Source of the DNA: Ignisphaera sp.
GTDB taxonomy: Archaea > Thermoproteota > Thermoprotei_A > Sulfolobales > Ignisphaeraceae
NCBI GenBank assembly: GCA_038735125.1
Contig: JAVYNU010000008.1
Location: 1 to 64,000 of the forward strand
DNA length: 64,000 nucleotides
Direction: 5' to 3'
The notes below the pieces were generated by a model, which searched no databases, was not told the DNA's origin, and was given only the letters and a program-made list of their open reading frames with translations. The position numbers were made by a program, and so were the translations under genes. Positions 27,490 to 37,634 of the stretch are shown in pieces (the first letter of the stretch is position 1; each line of letters begins with the position of its first letter).

Positions 27490-28338
27490 ATGAGTTATGT
27501 CCTCAAGCTAAAATACTCACCAAAAGTATTGGTTGACGCCAGAAACATTTCGCCAGATAAATTTGCTGGCAAGACTCTAAATGAGATAAAGAAGCTTAAG
27601 ATACTTGAAGGAGGTTATGAAACGACAATAGAAAGTATATTCGATGTTGATGGGCCGTCTCAAGCACCTCAAGATATTAAATCTATTGAGATAACAATTG
27701 AGGGTGGCTCAAACAAGCTGTGTTTTATAGGCTATAGGATGAGTGGAGGAAAGGTAGTCATAAAAGGTGGCGCAGGACACTTCACAGGATATAAAATGAG
27801 TGGAGGAACAATTGTTGTACATGGAAGTGTTAGAGACTATTTAGGATGCAAAATGAAGGGTGGGGTAATAGAGGTTTTTGGCGATGCTGGTCACAGAATT
27901 GGGAGTAAGCTTCATGGTGAAAAATCTGGAAAAGGTATGAGAGGTGGAACAATCACCATACACGGTAATGCCGGCTCGTATGTTGGGTGGGGTGCTGGTG
28001 GTGGAACAATTGTTATTGACAAAAATGCAAAAAACTTTGTTGGCTCTGATATCGCTGGAGCTGTAGTTGTTGTTAAAGGTTCTGCTGGTATATATCCCGG
28101 ATTTGGTATGTCTAGTGGTAGAGTTGTTATTGGCGGTAGGATAGAGTCTATGGCTCCTAGCTTCTACATAGATTCTATTATACCGTCTCTAAAGGTTAGG
28201 GGGATAGCATTTAACAAGCCGTTTGCTACATTCATAGGAGATGTTATCTCTGGTGGGAGAGGATTATTGCAAATATCATATGAAGACAACAAAGATTTTG
28301 TGGATTTATATAAAAACCTTTTGGAGGAGTCTATATGA
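27490..28338 (+). CDS. fwdC: Formylmethanofuran dehydrogenase subunit C
   Basis: This protein of about 282 residues is the right-handed beta-helix subunit related to the glutamate synthase C-terminal domain. Repeats of the form MSGG-VVIKG-AG-YTGY recur about seven times between residues 75 and 240. It probably scaffolds FwdA and the FwdB/D unit. I use the ATG at 27490, preceded by GAGGTGA that spans the fwdA stop, rather than the GTG at 27481. It overlaps mch by four bases. No FwdE, F or G (ferredoxin-like) genes are adjacent. Confidence 0.93.
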   Translation: MSYVLKLKYSPKVLVDARNISPDKFAGKTLNEIKKLKILEGGYETTIESIFDVDGPSQAPQDIKSIEITIEGGSNKLCFIGYRMSGGKVVIKGGAGHFTGYKMSGGTIVVHGSVRDYLGCKMKGGVIEVFGDAGHRIGSKLHGEKSGKGMRGGTITIHGNAGSYVGWGAGGGTIVIDKNAKNFVGSDIAGAVVVVKGSAGIYPGFGMSSGRVVIGGRIESMAPSFYIDSIIPSLKVRGIAFNKPFATFIGDVISGGRGLLQISYEDNKDFVDLYKNLLEESI

Positions 28339-29306
28339 GCCTTGTTAAGATTCCTTCAAAACCCATGAACAAACTAGCTATGCAGATAGTTTCAGATGCT
28401 ATCTCAAGAGAGAAAGAGCTTAACATAGTTGTTACGAAAGTTGGCGGGGCTACTGTTATTGATGCAGGCGTCAAGACTTTTGGTAGTCTAGAAGCTGGTT
28501 TAGTTGTATCAAAAATTTGCTTAGGTGGATTAGCAGATGTATATACAACGCATTTCCAAATTGCTGACATATTTCTACAGGCAGTTGCAGTCTCTACAGA
28601 CTATCCAATAGAGTCTTGTATGGCATCTCAATTAGCTGGCTGGAGAATACAAGTAAAAGACTTTTTCGCAAATGGGAGCGGACCTGCAAGAGCTCTTGCA
28701 AGAAAGCCTAAGAAGCTGTTTGACTATCTAGGCTATGTAGAGCAATCAGATGAAGCTGTAATAGTTCTTGAAACAGATAGATATCCATTTGAAGAAGTTG
28801 TTGAATACATATCAAATGAAGTTAATGTGTCTCCACAGAACTTGTATATAGTCTTAGTCTCTCCTGCAAGCATAGCTGGAAGCCTGCAGGTTAGCGCTAG
28901 AATAGTTGAAACCGGCATATTTAAACTGCATAGCATTGGCTTCAACATAAAAACCATTAGATATGGCTTTGGAGTTTGCCCGATAGCACCTTTACATCCA
29001 GACCCACTTGTAATGGCTGGTAGAACAAATGATATGCTACTTTATGCGGGCTCAACATTCTATATAGTCGACTTCGATGATGATCAAAAACTCAGAGAAT
29101 TCGTTGAAAAAGCCCCGAGTTCTGCATCTAAAGACTATGGAAAGTCGTTTACAGAGCTTGTAAAGATATATGGCTGGGACTTTCTATACAAAGTAGATCC
29201 GCAGATATTTGCACCTGCTGTTATAGTTGTAAACAATGTTAGAACAGGCTCAACATTTAAGGCAGGGGCTATAAACCTTGAAATAATTAGGAAGGTGTAT
29301 TCGTAG
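28335..29306 (+). CDS. mch: Methenyltetrahydromethanopterin cyclohydrolase
   Basis: This enzyme hydrolyses methenyl-H4MPT to formyl-H4MPT or catalyses the reverse. The 323-residue protein follows the family from end to end: GGATVIDAGV, EAGLVVSKICLGGLADV, ASQLAGWRI, GSGPARALA, VLETDRYPFEEVVEY, SLQVSARIVETGI and YGFGVCPIAP, then GRTND. Its ATG follows GGAGGAG within the end of fwdC. It is the last gene of the plus-strand C1 operon and converges on mfnE. With mtdB and ftr it completes the formyl-to-methylene segment. Confidence 0.94.
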   Translation: MSLVKIPSKPMNKLAMQIVSDAISREKELNIVVTKVGGATVIDAGVKTFGSLEAGLVVSKICLGGLADVYTTHFQIADIFLQAVAVSTDYPIESCMASQLAGWRIQVKDFFANGSGPARALARKPKKLFDYLGYVEQSDEAVIVLETDRYPFEEVVEYISNEVNVSPQNLYIVLVSPASIAGSLQVSARIVETGIFKLHSIGFNIKTIRYGFGVCPIAPLHPDPLVMAGRTNDMLLYAGSTFYIVDFDDDQKLREFVEKAPSSASKDYGKSFTELVKIYGWDFLYKVDPQIFAPAVIVVNNVRTGSTFKAGAINLEIIRKVYS

Positions 29307-29321
29307 TATACATCCCCAAGC

Positions 29322-29975
29322 CTAACACATCACTGTTGTGTATTCCCCCTCAACACCCTTGACAATATCCTTTAAAATCCAAGGCTTTTTCACATTGAAT
29401 ATTGCAACCTTTATGCAAAGGTTTTCAACAAGTTTTGCAACATATTCGTCAACAACATTTTGAGTAATTTTCTCAAAATCTTCAGCTCTAATCCTCTTAA
29501 TCAACCCTCCTCTAGCATCCTTAACACCATCAACCACCTTTCCTAGGCATACAAGCCCACACCCTATTTTAGATGCTATGAAAATTGCTATAGAGTCGCT
29601 TGTAACGCTCCAGCTATGTGGAAGCTCATCAAATTTTCTCAAAATTGTATATGGCATTACAATAGGTATTCTATTATTTGATAGAATGAAGCTAATATCT
29701 TCTATGCTATAAGCCTCTTCAAATAACGGGCTAAAACTCTTTATGTATGTTCCGTAAAGCTCCATAGCCTTTATAGCCATCCAATGGGCTGTATCATTGT
29801 CAAATCCGATCTCTTTTTGAATATCTCTGATAAGGTCTGCAAATATGCTTCCACCTGGCAAAATAACAACTCTAATTCTATCTCTATGAAGATCTTCAAT
29901 TTCTTTAACAAGACTTTTTAAAGAATTTGCATCCTTTATTAAATGACCTGAAATTTTTATAACGATACAGTTCAT
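29322..29975 (-). CDS. mfnE: Amino acid kinase family protein, methanofuran biosynthesis kinase MfnE
   Basis: This 217-residue protein has the amino-acid-kinase fold: KISGHLI at the N-terminus, a VILPGGSIFADL phosphate-binding loop, and a SVTSDSIAIFIASKIG segment. MfnE phosphorylates the aminomethylfuran-methyl phosphate intermediate to the diphosphate used for methanofuran assembly. The assignment rests on the fold, the short length and its four-base overlap with mfnF. Other small amino-acid kinases (uridylate or isopentenyl phosphate kinase) are less likely given this context. Confidence 0.82.
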   Translation of the reverse strand: MNCIVIKISGHLIKDANSLKSLVKEIEDLHRDRIRVVILPGGSIFADLIRDIQKEIGFDNDTAHWMAIKAMELYGTYIKSFSPLFEEAYSIEDISFILSNNRIPIVMPYTILRKFDELPHSWSVTSDSIAIFIASKIGCGLVCLGKVVDGVKDARGGLIKRIRAEDFEKITQNVVDEYVAKLVENLCIKVAIFNVKKPWILKDIVKGVEGEYTTVMC

Positions 29976-31048
29976 TTATTCAAAACCTCTTCGGCCACCA
30001 TAGCAGCTACAGCATATGATGGAAAAACAGATGCTATTCCATATCCAACAACATCGTCTATATCGATAACCTCTCTAAAGCCTGCTCTTCTACACGCCTC
30101 CACAGCTATATGCTTACCAATACCTGCTACAATAGCTTTAAAATCATCTAGCCTAATCTTTTGTGATGCAAGCCAGCTTCTTATCTGCATAAGAGCTTCG
30201 AAGACTTTAAACACTTGCACTTCATAAATGTATCTAGCTATCTCAATAACCTCTTCAACACTAAGCATCTTGGCATCTGCACAAGGAACTCTAGCTATTC
30301 TCGCAACTGCCTCTTCAAAGCTTCTCCCCCTTCCATCAGCTGTTTCTGTGGAATACTCATCACTTTTTATATACCCTAAAACAAGATGTACATCACCTGA
30401 CAATGCAAATCTCTCCGAAGAGACCCTGGCAAAAAATCCTTTATACGGAACTTTATCGACTATAGCACATACATTAGTTCTCAGAACACCTGTGTAAACA
30501 AGCTCTCCATACACAAGCTTTTCGGGATCTGTATAGCCTCTCGTAAATGTTTTCCCATCTACAATTGGTATAATCGTGGTTGTTGTACTCCCAATATCCA
30601 CGAAAACAATGTTTCTATAACCTTTCTCAACAGCTATTCTCTCTAAAAGCCATGCAGATGCGACCCAATTAGAAGCTGCAAACATCATTGGATTCTTTAA
30701 AACATCTTCGAAAACCTTTAAATCCATGTCAAGAGACACAAAATAATTCTCTATAGAATCGCTAAAAACACTTTCAACTAATTCAGCAATACTCATAACA
30801 CCAACATCTTTAGATACAAAAACATCGCTTAACTCAGCAGTCATTGAAGCACCTACATAATACTCCCCCGATCTAACACCAAACCTCATTCTAATATCCT
30901 TTAAAATACTAGCTATAGACCTTGGACCCAAAATCCAAATAGGGTTGTATACCCTTACAACATCTTTAACGGCAAAAGAGCCATTTTCGTATAGAACCTT
31001 AACAGCTTTTATATTAGCCCCGCCAATATCAAGTCCAATGAAGATCAT
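29972..31048 (-). CDS. mfnF: Methanofuran biosynthesis protein MfnF (H4MPT-linked C1 pathway protein)
   Basis: MfnF couples the furan diphosphate to glutamyl-tyramine, making the aminomethylfuran-phenoxy core of methanofuran. The fold is of the hydantoinase/actin-like ATPase type: IGLDIGGANIKAV at the N-terminus, NWVASAWLL, VDIGSTTTTIIPI, RGYTDPEKLVYGELVYTGVLRT and a late VAGIGKH. I place the start at ATG 31048, which has GGGGTGGG ten bases upstream; a longer frame to 31126 lacks this. It overlaps mfnE by four bases and is divergent from nfnA. Confidence 0.87.
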   Translation of the reverse strand: MIFIGLDIGGANIKAVKVLYENGSFAVKDVVRVYNPIWILGPRSIASILKDIRMRFGVRSGEYYVGASMTAELSDVFVSKDVGVMSIAELVESVFSDSIENYFVSLDMDLKVFEDVLKNPMMFAASNWVASAWLLERIAVEKGYRNIVFVDIGSTTTTIIPIVDGKTFTRGYTDPEKLVYGELVYTGVLRTNVCAIVDKVPYKGFFARVSSERFALSGDVHLVLGYIKSDEYSTETADGRGRSFEEAVARIARVPCADAKMLSVEEVIEIARYIYEVQVFKVFEALMQIRSWLASQKIRLDDFKAIVAGIGKHIAVEACRRAGFREVIDIDDVVGYGIASVFPSYAVAAMVAEEVLNK

Positions 31049-31207
31049 TTTTGACAACCCACCCCAAATATTTCTAGCTTTGGAACTTATATCAATATAG
31101 CTATTTAAGAATCGTTTAAACAACATCTTTGCTTTATAATGGTCTCTAATAAAATCTCTTAGAAATTATCAATATAATTGTCTGGTTTTAAAACATTTTA
31201 ACCAAAA

Positions 31208-31220
31208 CTTTTATTTAAAG
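31208..31220 (+). promoter_or_regulatory. TATA box of the nfnAB operon
   Basis: The element CTTTTATTTAAAG lies about 70-80 bases upstream of the nfnA ATG, which predicts a transcription start near 31240 and a leader of about 45 bases. Confidence 0.45.
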
Positions 31221-31286
31221 GTTTGTGCTCCTCTTGAATATAGCTAATTGGTATCGTCAAGCTTGTGCATTGTGCAGGTGAAGATG

Positions 31287-32132
31287 ATGAGTTTCGAAAT
31301 AATCGGTAAGAAGAGTCTTGCTGAAGGTATTGTGGAGATGGATGTCCATGCCCCTAGAGTTGCCTGTTCTGCGAGACCTGGCCAATTTGTTATTGTTATG
31401 GCATGCGAAGAGTGTGAGAGAATACCTCTCACACTTGTTGACTGGAGCTGTAGGGATGGATGGATTAGACTCGTTTTCCAGGAGGTTGGTGTGTCAACAT
31501 ATAAACTTGGTATGATGAATGTGGGTGATAGGCTTTATCATGTTGTTGGACCCTTGGGCAACCCTACACATGTTGAGAAATTTGGTGTTGTCGCTGTTGT
31601 TGCTGGTGGTGTTGCTATAGCGGCCGCATATCCGATTGCCAGGGCTTTTAGAGAAGCTGGCAATATTGTCGTGTCTTTTATTGGTGCAAGAACCTCTAGG
31701 CTACTCATATACAGAGACTACATTACAAAGATTAGCGATGAGATGCATATCTCCACTGACGATGGTTCTGAGGGCTTCAAAGGATTTGTTACGCAGCTTC
31801 TTGAAAAAAGGTTTGCAGAGGGCTTCAAGCCAAATCTTGTATGGGTTGTTGGTCCTGCACCAATGATGAGAAGCTGTAGTGTTGTGACAAAACGGTTTGA
31901 GATTAAGACTATTGCCAGCTTGAATCCTATTATGGTTTGTGGCATGGGCATGTGTGGTGCTTGTAGGGTTCGCATTAAAAACGAGATTAGATTCACATGC
32001 GTTGATGGACCCGAATTCGATGCGTGGGATGTGGACTGGGACGAGCTGATCCAAAGGCTTTCTGCCTATCGAGAGGAAGAGTCCTATGCATTGAAGCTGT
32101 TTTTAGAGAGTAGGAAGGTTAAAGGTGGATAA
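31287..32132 (+). CDS. nfnA: NADH-dependent ferredoxin:NADP+ oxidoreductase (Nfn) / sulfide dehydrogenase, small subunit
   Basis: This protein of about 281 residues has an FAD-binding ferredoxin-reductase domain (ARPGQFVIVMA, RIPLTLVDW, the FQEVGVSTYKL segment and VVGPLGNP), an NAD-binding domain and a C-terminal [2Fe-2S] site with CGMGMCGACRV and a fourth cysteine in RFTCVDGPEFD. That is the pattern of NfnA. The complex exchanges electrons between NADPH, NADH and ferredoxin. Start: ATG 31287 with AGGTGA five bases upstream; an in-frame ATG at 31284 is also possible. It is coupled to nfnB with a gap of three bases. Confidence 0.9.
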   Translation: MSFEIIGKKSLAEGIVEMDVHAPRVACSARPGQFVIVMACEECERIPLTLVDWSCRDGWIRLVFQEVGVSTYKLGMMNVGDRLYHVVGPLGNPTHVEKFGVVAVVAGGVAIAAAYPIARAFREAGNIVVSFIGARTSRLLIYRDYITKISDEMHISTDDGSEGFKGFVTQLLEKRFAEGFKPNLVWVVGPAPMMRSCSVVTKRFEIKTIASLNPIMVCGMGMCGACRVRIKNEIRFTCVDGPEFDAWDVDWDELIQRLSAYREEESYALKLFLESRKVKGG

Positions 32133-33512
<1,380 letters not shown>

Positions 33513-33809
33513 CAAACATCACTAACACCTTTTCTCATTATTCTGTATTCTAGGTATATGTAGTAACTACATATTTAATGCAAATTGGTCTTCTGGCCTT
33601 ATTTTATGAAGCTATATATCATAGTCTATAACTGGTATCTTTAAACAAGAAGATTTTATAATTTGAAAAGCTTTGAAGTCACTAAATTTCTATGTGTTAA
33701 TCGGCTATAGTTCCTAAGAATTTATTGTTATAGTACAGACATTTTATTATAAGATAGACATTCACATGTTTCAATGTTGGTACTAATGATAATAATTTTC
33801 TTTTCTGGG
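33513..33809. other. Convergent intergenic region with a 19-base palindrome
   Basis: This AT-rich region of nearly 300 bases lies between the ends of nfnB and birA. The only notable element is a perfect inverted repeat with nine-base arms (ATATGTAGT and ACTACATAT, 33556-33574) around one central A, about 45 bases past the nfnB stop. No gene is seen. Confidence 0.5.
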
Positions 33810-34769
33810 CTATGTATTAATCAGATGTATGACATCTCCAACATATACTTTGGTTATGGTATTCTCTTTCGTTCTTATTCTTAGAGCTCCATCATCCTCT
33901 ATATCTTCTGCAACGCCCTCTATTTCTTGATTAAATGATATTACCTTTACTTTTCTACCTATTGTTGATGAGAGTTTTCTCCACTCATTTAAAATTTCTT
34001 TTTCCTCTTGTCTAAGCCTTGTATAGACAATGTCAGTATTCTTGATTATGTTGATTAGAAGTGGTATCCTGGGTATGTCAGAACCCATGACCTTCTTTAA
34101 TGTTGTTGCCGTGTCCAAGAGGTGGTGAGGAAGATCATTATTGACATTGACACCTATGCCAAGAACTATATGGCGAATCTGATCAGCTTCTAAAACACCT
34201 TCTATGAGTATTCCAGCGACCTTCTTTTCACTAACCAGAACATCGTTTGGCCACTTAACCCTTGCCTCGATATCAAGCAGACTTTTTATAGCCTTTGCAA
34301 CAGCAACAGATGAGGCAAGGCTTAGTAGATGCATGTTTCTAAGATGCTTTGGCTTGAGAATTATTGAGAGCCATAGCCCCCCTCTAGACGCTATCCATTG
34401 CCTGCCCATCCTGCCTCTTCCACGCTTAAGCTCCTCAGCAATGACGACAGTACCCTCTGGAGCACCACTAGACGCTAGGGCATGTGCTACATCTTGTGTT
34501 GAGTCGCACGAGTCTAGATAGTGTATATAGTATCTAAGGCTTGTGTCAATGAACTCGACATATCTATGTGCATGTGAAATATTGTCGAGGTCGGCAAGTC
34601 TATAGCCGAGCTTCGGATGAATCTCAACTATAAAGCCTTTGGAGATAAGCCTCTTAATAGCTCTGTTAATAGTTGCTCTTGAAACCCCCAGGTACTTGGC
34701 TATCGAGGCTCCAGATACATAACCTCTGCTCATCAGAAGAATCCTCAAAACCTCGTCCTCAATCGCCAT
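33810..34769 (-). CDS. birA: Biotin-protein ligase with N-terminal HTH (BirA)
   Basis: Residues 1-65 form a winged helix (LGVSRATINRAIKRLISKGF), and the rest is a biotin-[acetyl-CoA-carboxylase] ligase with CDSTQDVA, the biotinyl-AMP loop GRGRMGRQW, KWPNDVLV and GIGVNVN. Like E. coli BirA it could both attach biotin and repress transcription. It is the last gene of a biotin uptake operon, and palindromes at the bioY promoter are candidate operators. The length is 319 residues and all ligase motifs are intact. Confidence 0.93.
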   Translation of the reverse strand: MAIEDEVLRILLMSRGYVSGASIAKYLGVSRATINRAIKRLISKGFIVEIHPKLGYRLADLDNISHAHRYVEFIDTSLRYYIHYLDSCDSTQDVAHALASSGAPEGTVVIAEELKRGRGRMGRQWIASRGGLWLSIILKPKHLRNMHLLSLASSVAVAKAIKSLLDIEARVKWPNDVLVSEKKVAGILIEGVLEADQIRHIVLGIGVNVNNDLPHHLLDTATTLKKVMGSDIPRIPLLINIIKNTDIVYTRLRQEEKEILNEWRKLSSTIGRKVKVISFNQEIEGVAEDIEDDGALRIRTKENTITKVYVGDVIHLINT

Positions 34770-34786
34770 GCACCAAACCCGAGATA

Positions 34787-35392
34787 TTATCTTTGCCTGT
34801 CTAATCTAAGAATTTTTGACCTCGTTAAAATAGCTTCTACACTCTGTATAGAGGAGTAGAGAGCCAGGAATAGAAACGCCTTTACAGATAATACAAAAGT
34901 TTCAATCCTATCTAGATAGGAGTTGCAAGGCAGGTTATTTCTGTATAGCCTGTATATAAATGTCCACTGCATGGGAAGAGACTTCAGCATTTTCACTGAT
35001 AGTGCTAGGGATATGCCCAACGTTGGGGATAGCCTATATGAAAACTCTAAGAGCTTCGGTATGTTTACACAGCTTATCAAAGATATTGATACTGTTGCAA
35101 CAGCAGCAATTCTGAGAATGTTTATAAGGATAATGCTGACATCTACAAAGCCGATCACAATGAATTGAATGATAGATGCGAGTAGCGTGTAGATAGTAGC
35201 AAGAGGTGTAACAACCTTTGCAACACTGGCTAGCGCCCCTAGATTTATAAAGATCGACGATACGATGACGGCGACGAGGATGGCGAGTAGAAGCTGTGTG
35301 TTGCTAAGCATCGATACAGCTATTGCTATCGCAACTGCAACAGATATTGCTTGTATTGGATGCAGAGTCTTTCTACAGGAAGTGCCGCTCAA
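34787..35392 (-). CDS. ecfT: ECF transporter transmembrane component EcfT (biotin module)
   Basis: This 201-residue membrane protein has several hydrophobic helices (clear ones about 11-65 and 66-105) and a cytoplasmic coupling region around SVKMLKSLPMQWTF, where EcfT proteins carry Ala-Arg-x motifs; these are degenerate here. It lies between the double ATPase and birA and overlaps the ATPase by four bases. With BioY and EcfA it should form the energised biotin importer. The weak coupling motif is the only oddity. Confidence 0.8.
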   Translation of the reverse strand: MSGTSCRKTLHPIQAISVAVAIAIAVSMLSNTQLLLAILVAVIVSSIFINLGALASVAKVVTPLATIYTLLASIIQFIVIGFVDVSIILINILRIAAVATVSISLISCVNIPKLLEFSYRLSPTLGISLALSVKMLKSLPMQWTFIYRLYRNNLPCNSYLDRIETFVLSVKAFLFLALYSSIQSVEAILTRSKILRLDRQR

Positions 35393-36660
35393 TTACCATT
35401 CCCATTCAATGGTTTTACAACACCATCATCAATTATATAAACCTTGTGAAGCCTCTTCGCAAAATCTAGGTCATGTGATGCCACAAGAATTGCCTTGTCT
35501 TCCTCAAGCATGTTGTTAAATGATTTTAGCATAGACTCCCTAGCTATGCAGTCAAGCCCTAGCGTGGGCTCGTCAACTATAATCACATCGGCTTTTGATA
35601 TATATGCTAGTGCCAGCGACAATAGCCTTGCCTTTCCAATGCTAAGACTGTAAACATTTCTATACATTTCATTGCCTAGTCCAAACATCTCCAAGACATT
35701 TTCTACGCTATCTCTAAACCTGTGTCTATTGGCGAAAAGCTTTGCAACTCCTTCTACAGTGTCGCTTGGGAACCAGTAGACAGGGTTTTGAGGAATAACA
35801 AAAATCTTCTTTTCTCTGTAGACAGCCACCCTACCACTAGACGGCTTTATGATGCCGGCCAACACATTTAACAGTGTTGTTTTTCCCGATCCGTTTCTAC
35901 CAACAATTGCCACAGCCTCCCCAAGACCCACTGAAATGCTGGCCCCCTTGAGAATATGTCTGCCGCTGAGCACAACACCTATGTTCTCGGCCGATATAAC
36001 TGCATCTCCTGTGCCAACGCCTCTAAGAATCGTATTTCCACTGCATGTAAATGGTGTTTTCCCAATCTCTATAAAGATGTTGCAGAACCTCTTAACGAGG
36101 TCTATCCGATGATCAACCAACATTATGGCGACGCCATTCCTTTTAGCAAAAACCTTTAAGTAGTTGAAGACCTCTTCTATGCTCCACCAATCGATATGTG
36201 AAGATGGCTCGTCTATGGCTATAAGCTTAGCACCACCTGCCAGTGCCGAGTAGAGTAGGAATCTGTATAGCTGGCCATCAGAAAGCCTGCTAATATCTCT
36301 ATCTAGATTAGGACCGCAATCGCATTTGTCTATCCCTAGGATTGCAAGCTCTTCTCTAGGGGTAGAAGCTATGAAGAAACTGTAAACATCTTGGGGAACA
36401 TATGCTACAAGCCCTCTACGCAAAGCCTCTGACGGGCTCAGCCCACAGACTCTGACACTACCTTCAACTCTAAACCCTTTGTACAGCTCCTGCAAAACAC
36501 CTGTAACAACCTTGAGAAGAGTTGTCTTGCCGGAGCCTGTTGGACCAAAAACGCATGCAACATCACCTTCGCCAATACTTAGCGAGACCTCCTTCAAAAT
36601 CTGTGTTTCTCTAAACCAAACAGACAGATTGTTAACATCGAGGATTCTACCCGAAGACAA
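35389..36660 (-). CDS. ecfA: ECF transporter ATPase, two fused ABC domains
   Basis: This protein of about 423 residues contains two ABC ATPase domains in one chain, equivalent to an EcfA-EcfA' pair. Domain 1 has FGPTGSGKTTLL and a LIAIDEPSSHIDW Walker B; domain 2 has VGRNGSGKTTLL, a SIGKARLLSLA signature and a VIIVDEPTLGLD Walker B with a SHD switch. I place the start at TTG 36660, which follows AGGGG and overlaps the bioY end by 14 bases. The longer frame to 36711 lies inside bioY and looks unrelated to the family. Confidence 0.9.
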   Translation of the reverse strand: MSSGRILDVNNLSVWFRETQILKEVSLSIGEGDVACVFGPTGSGKTTLLKVVTGVLQELYKGFRVEGSVRVCGLSPSEALRRGLVAYVPQDVYSFFIASTPREELAILGIDKCDCGPNLDRDISRLSDGQLYRFLLYSALAGGAKLIAIDEPSSHIDWWSIEEVFNYLKVFAKRNGVAIMLVDHRIDLVKRFCNIFIEIGKTPFTCSGNTILRGVGTGDAVISAENIGVVLSGRHILKGASISVGLGEAVAIVGRNGSGKTTLLNVLAGIIKPSSGRVAVYREKKIFVIPQNPVYWFPSDTVEGVAKLFANRHRFRDSVENVLEMFGLGNEMYRNVYSLSIGKARLLSLALAYISKADVIIVDEPTLGLDCIARESMLKSFNNMLEEDKAILVASHDLDFAKRLHKVYIIDDGVVKPLNGNGN

Positions 36661-37321
36661 TGCCCCTGCCCTCGAAATATCTAGCCAAAGCCTTTGCAAC
36701 GGCAACTGCAATCACATGGTCCATGAGCATATCCTGCGGAACAAAAACAGCTACTGTGGCAATGAACAGTACTAGAATCTTGTTTCCAGAAACACCAACA
36801 AAGCTAGCAATTTTCGAAGCCCAATTAAACAAATTGGCATTGGATAGGACATACCATGTGAAGACAGCAAAACCCAGGATATAGACTGGTAGGACAGCCA
36901 CAGCAGATAGCAAAACCAGAGAAACAGCATCTCTAAAACCGATATCGCTCAATCTAATGCTTCTCCTCCTAAGATAGAACCTCGATAAGATGCTCATCAA
37001 GAGAGATGCAATTGGGAAACCAGTTATATAGCCGCCTGTAGGCCCAATCAAAACATACAGTCCACCTCTAAACCCAGCTGCAACAGGCAGGCCAACAGCA
37101 ATCAAAAGAATGTACAGAGACTGGGAAAACAATGCGTATTTTGGTGGCAGAAGCAGACCAGATAAGATAATCCCCACATTCTGCATGGTGTATGGGACAG
37201 GCCCTAGATAGAAACTTGCCTGAGCCATTATACCAGTTACAACAGCTAGCACAACAGATACAACAAGGTAGTAGACCTTCTCACCTATAGACATTGTTCT
37301 GTTGTCGTTCATTGGTATCAC
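36647..37321 (-). CDS. bioY: Biotin transporter substrate-binding protein BioY
   Basis: BioY is the S component of the biotin ECF transporter. The protein has about six membrane helices and the family motifs GPVPYTMQNVG, YILLIAVGLPVAAGFRGG, GPTGGYITGFP and the late DHVIAVAVAKAL. At 224 residues the length is normal. The GTG start at 37321 lies about 28 bases downstream of a TATA box, so the mRNA is nearly leaderless; ATG 37312 is an alternative. It leads a four-gene operon ending with birA. Confidence 0.92.
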   Translation of the reverse strand: MIPMNDNRTMSIGEKVYYLVVSVVLAVVTGIMAQASFYLGPVPYTMQNVGIILSGLLLPPKYALFSQSLYILLIAVGLPVAAGFRGGLYVLIGPTGGYITGFPIASLLMSILSRFYLRRRSIRLSDIGFRDAVSLVLLSAVAVLPVYILGFAVFTWYVLSNANLFNWASKIASFVGVSGNKILVLFIATVAVFVPQDMLMDHVIAVAVAKALARYFEGRGIVFG

Positions 37322-37634
37322 TATATGAAACAGTTCAAGATGGAGATATATAAGACTTTCGAAAGTATATCAATGTATAGATGAAACCGTTTCAAATTGA
37401 ACAGATAGGAAGTAGTACTACGATAAGCCAAACCCAGTACAGCTAAAGCCGGGGCTTAGTCGCACAATAACCACATGGCATGTCACAACATTGTATATGA
37501 GGGCTCAGCAACATAACTACAACATAACTATAAAGCAGTACCACCAAAGATTGTGCAACCTCGGCTATGCAAATGATAGCCGACAACAGAAACAGTATTG
37601 TATCCCTTTCTATTGATTATCATTCACAACATTT
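37322..37634. other. Intergenic region between bioY promoter and NUDIX gene
   Basis: Apart from the bioY promoter, this stretch holds a hairpin with eight-base arms (TCGGCTAT at 37561-37568 and ATAGCCGA at 37576-37583) located some 50 bases beyond the NUDIX stop, a possible terminator or processing site. A smaller GCC-rich hairpin lies near 37445. No gene is seen. Confidence 0.45.
37326..37394 (-). promoter_or_regulatory. bioY promoter with two palindromic operator-like sites
   Basis: A TATA box (CTTATATATCTC read on the minus strand) lies at 37344-37354. On its start side is TGAAACAGTTCA (37326-37337), and on its upstream side is the perfect palindrome TGAAAC-C-GTTTCA (37382-37394). Two similar half-site pairs bracketing TATA are expected for a repressor. 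BirA, encoded in the same operon, is the obvious candidate, but this is inference. Confidence 0.55.

Noticed and set aside
22174-29306. Bacterial Fhc (formyltransferase/hydrolase) complex
   Set aside because: FwdB keeps its metal-ligand cysteine and cluster cysteines and is fused to a FwdD domain, neither of which is expected in the hydrolytic Fhc complex.
22174-31048. Methanogenesis locus
   Set aside because: No mcr, mtr, hdr or mer gene is present in the window, so only the C1 formyl-to-methylene branch can be claimed.
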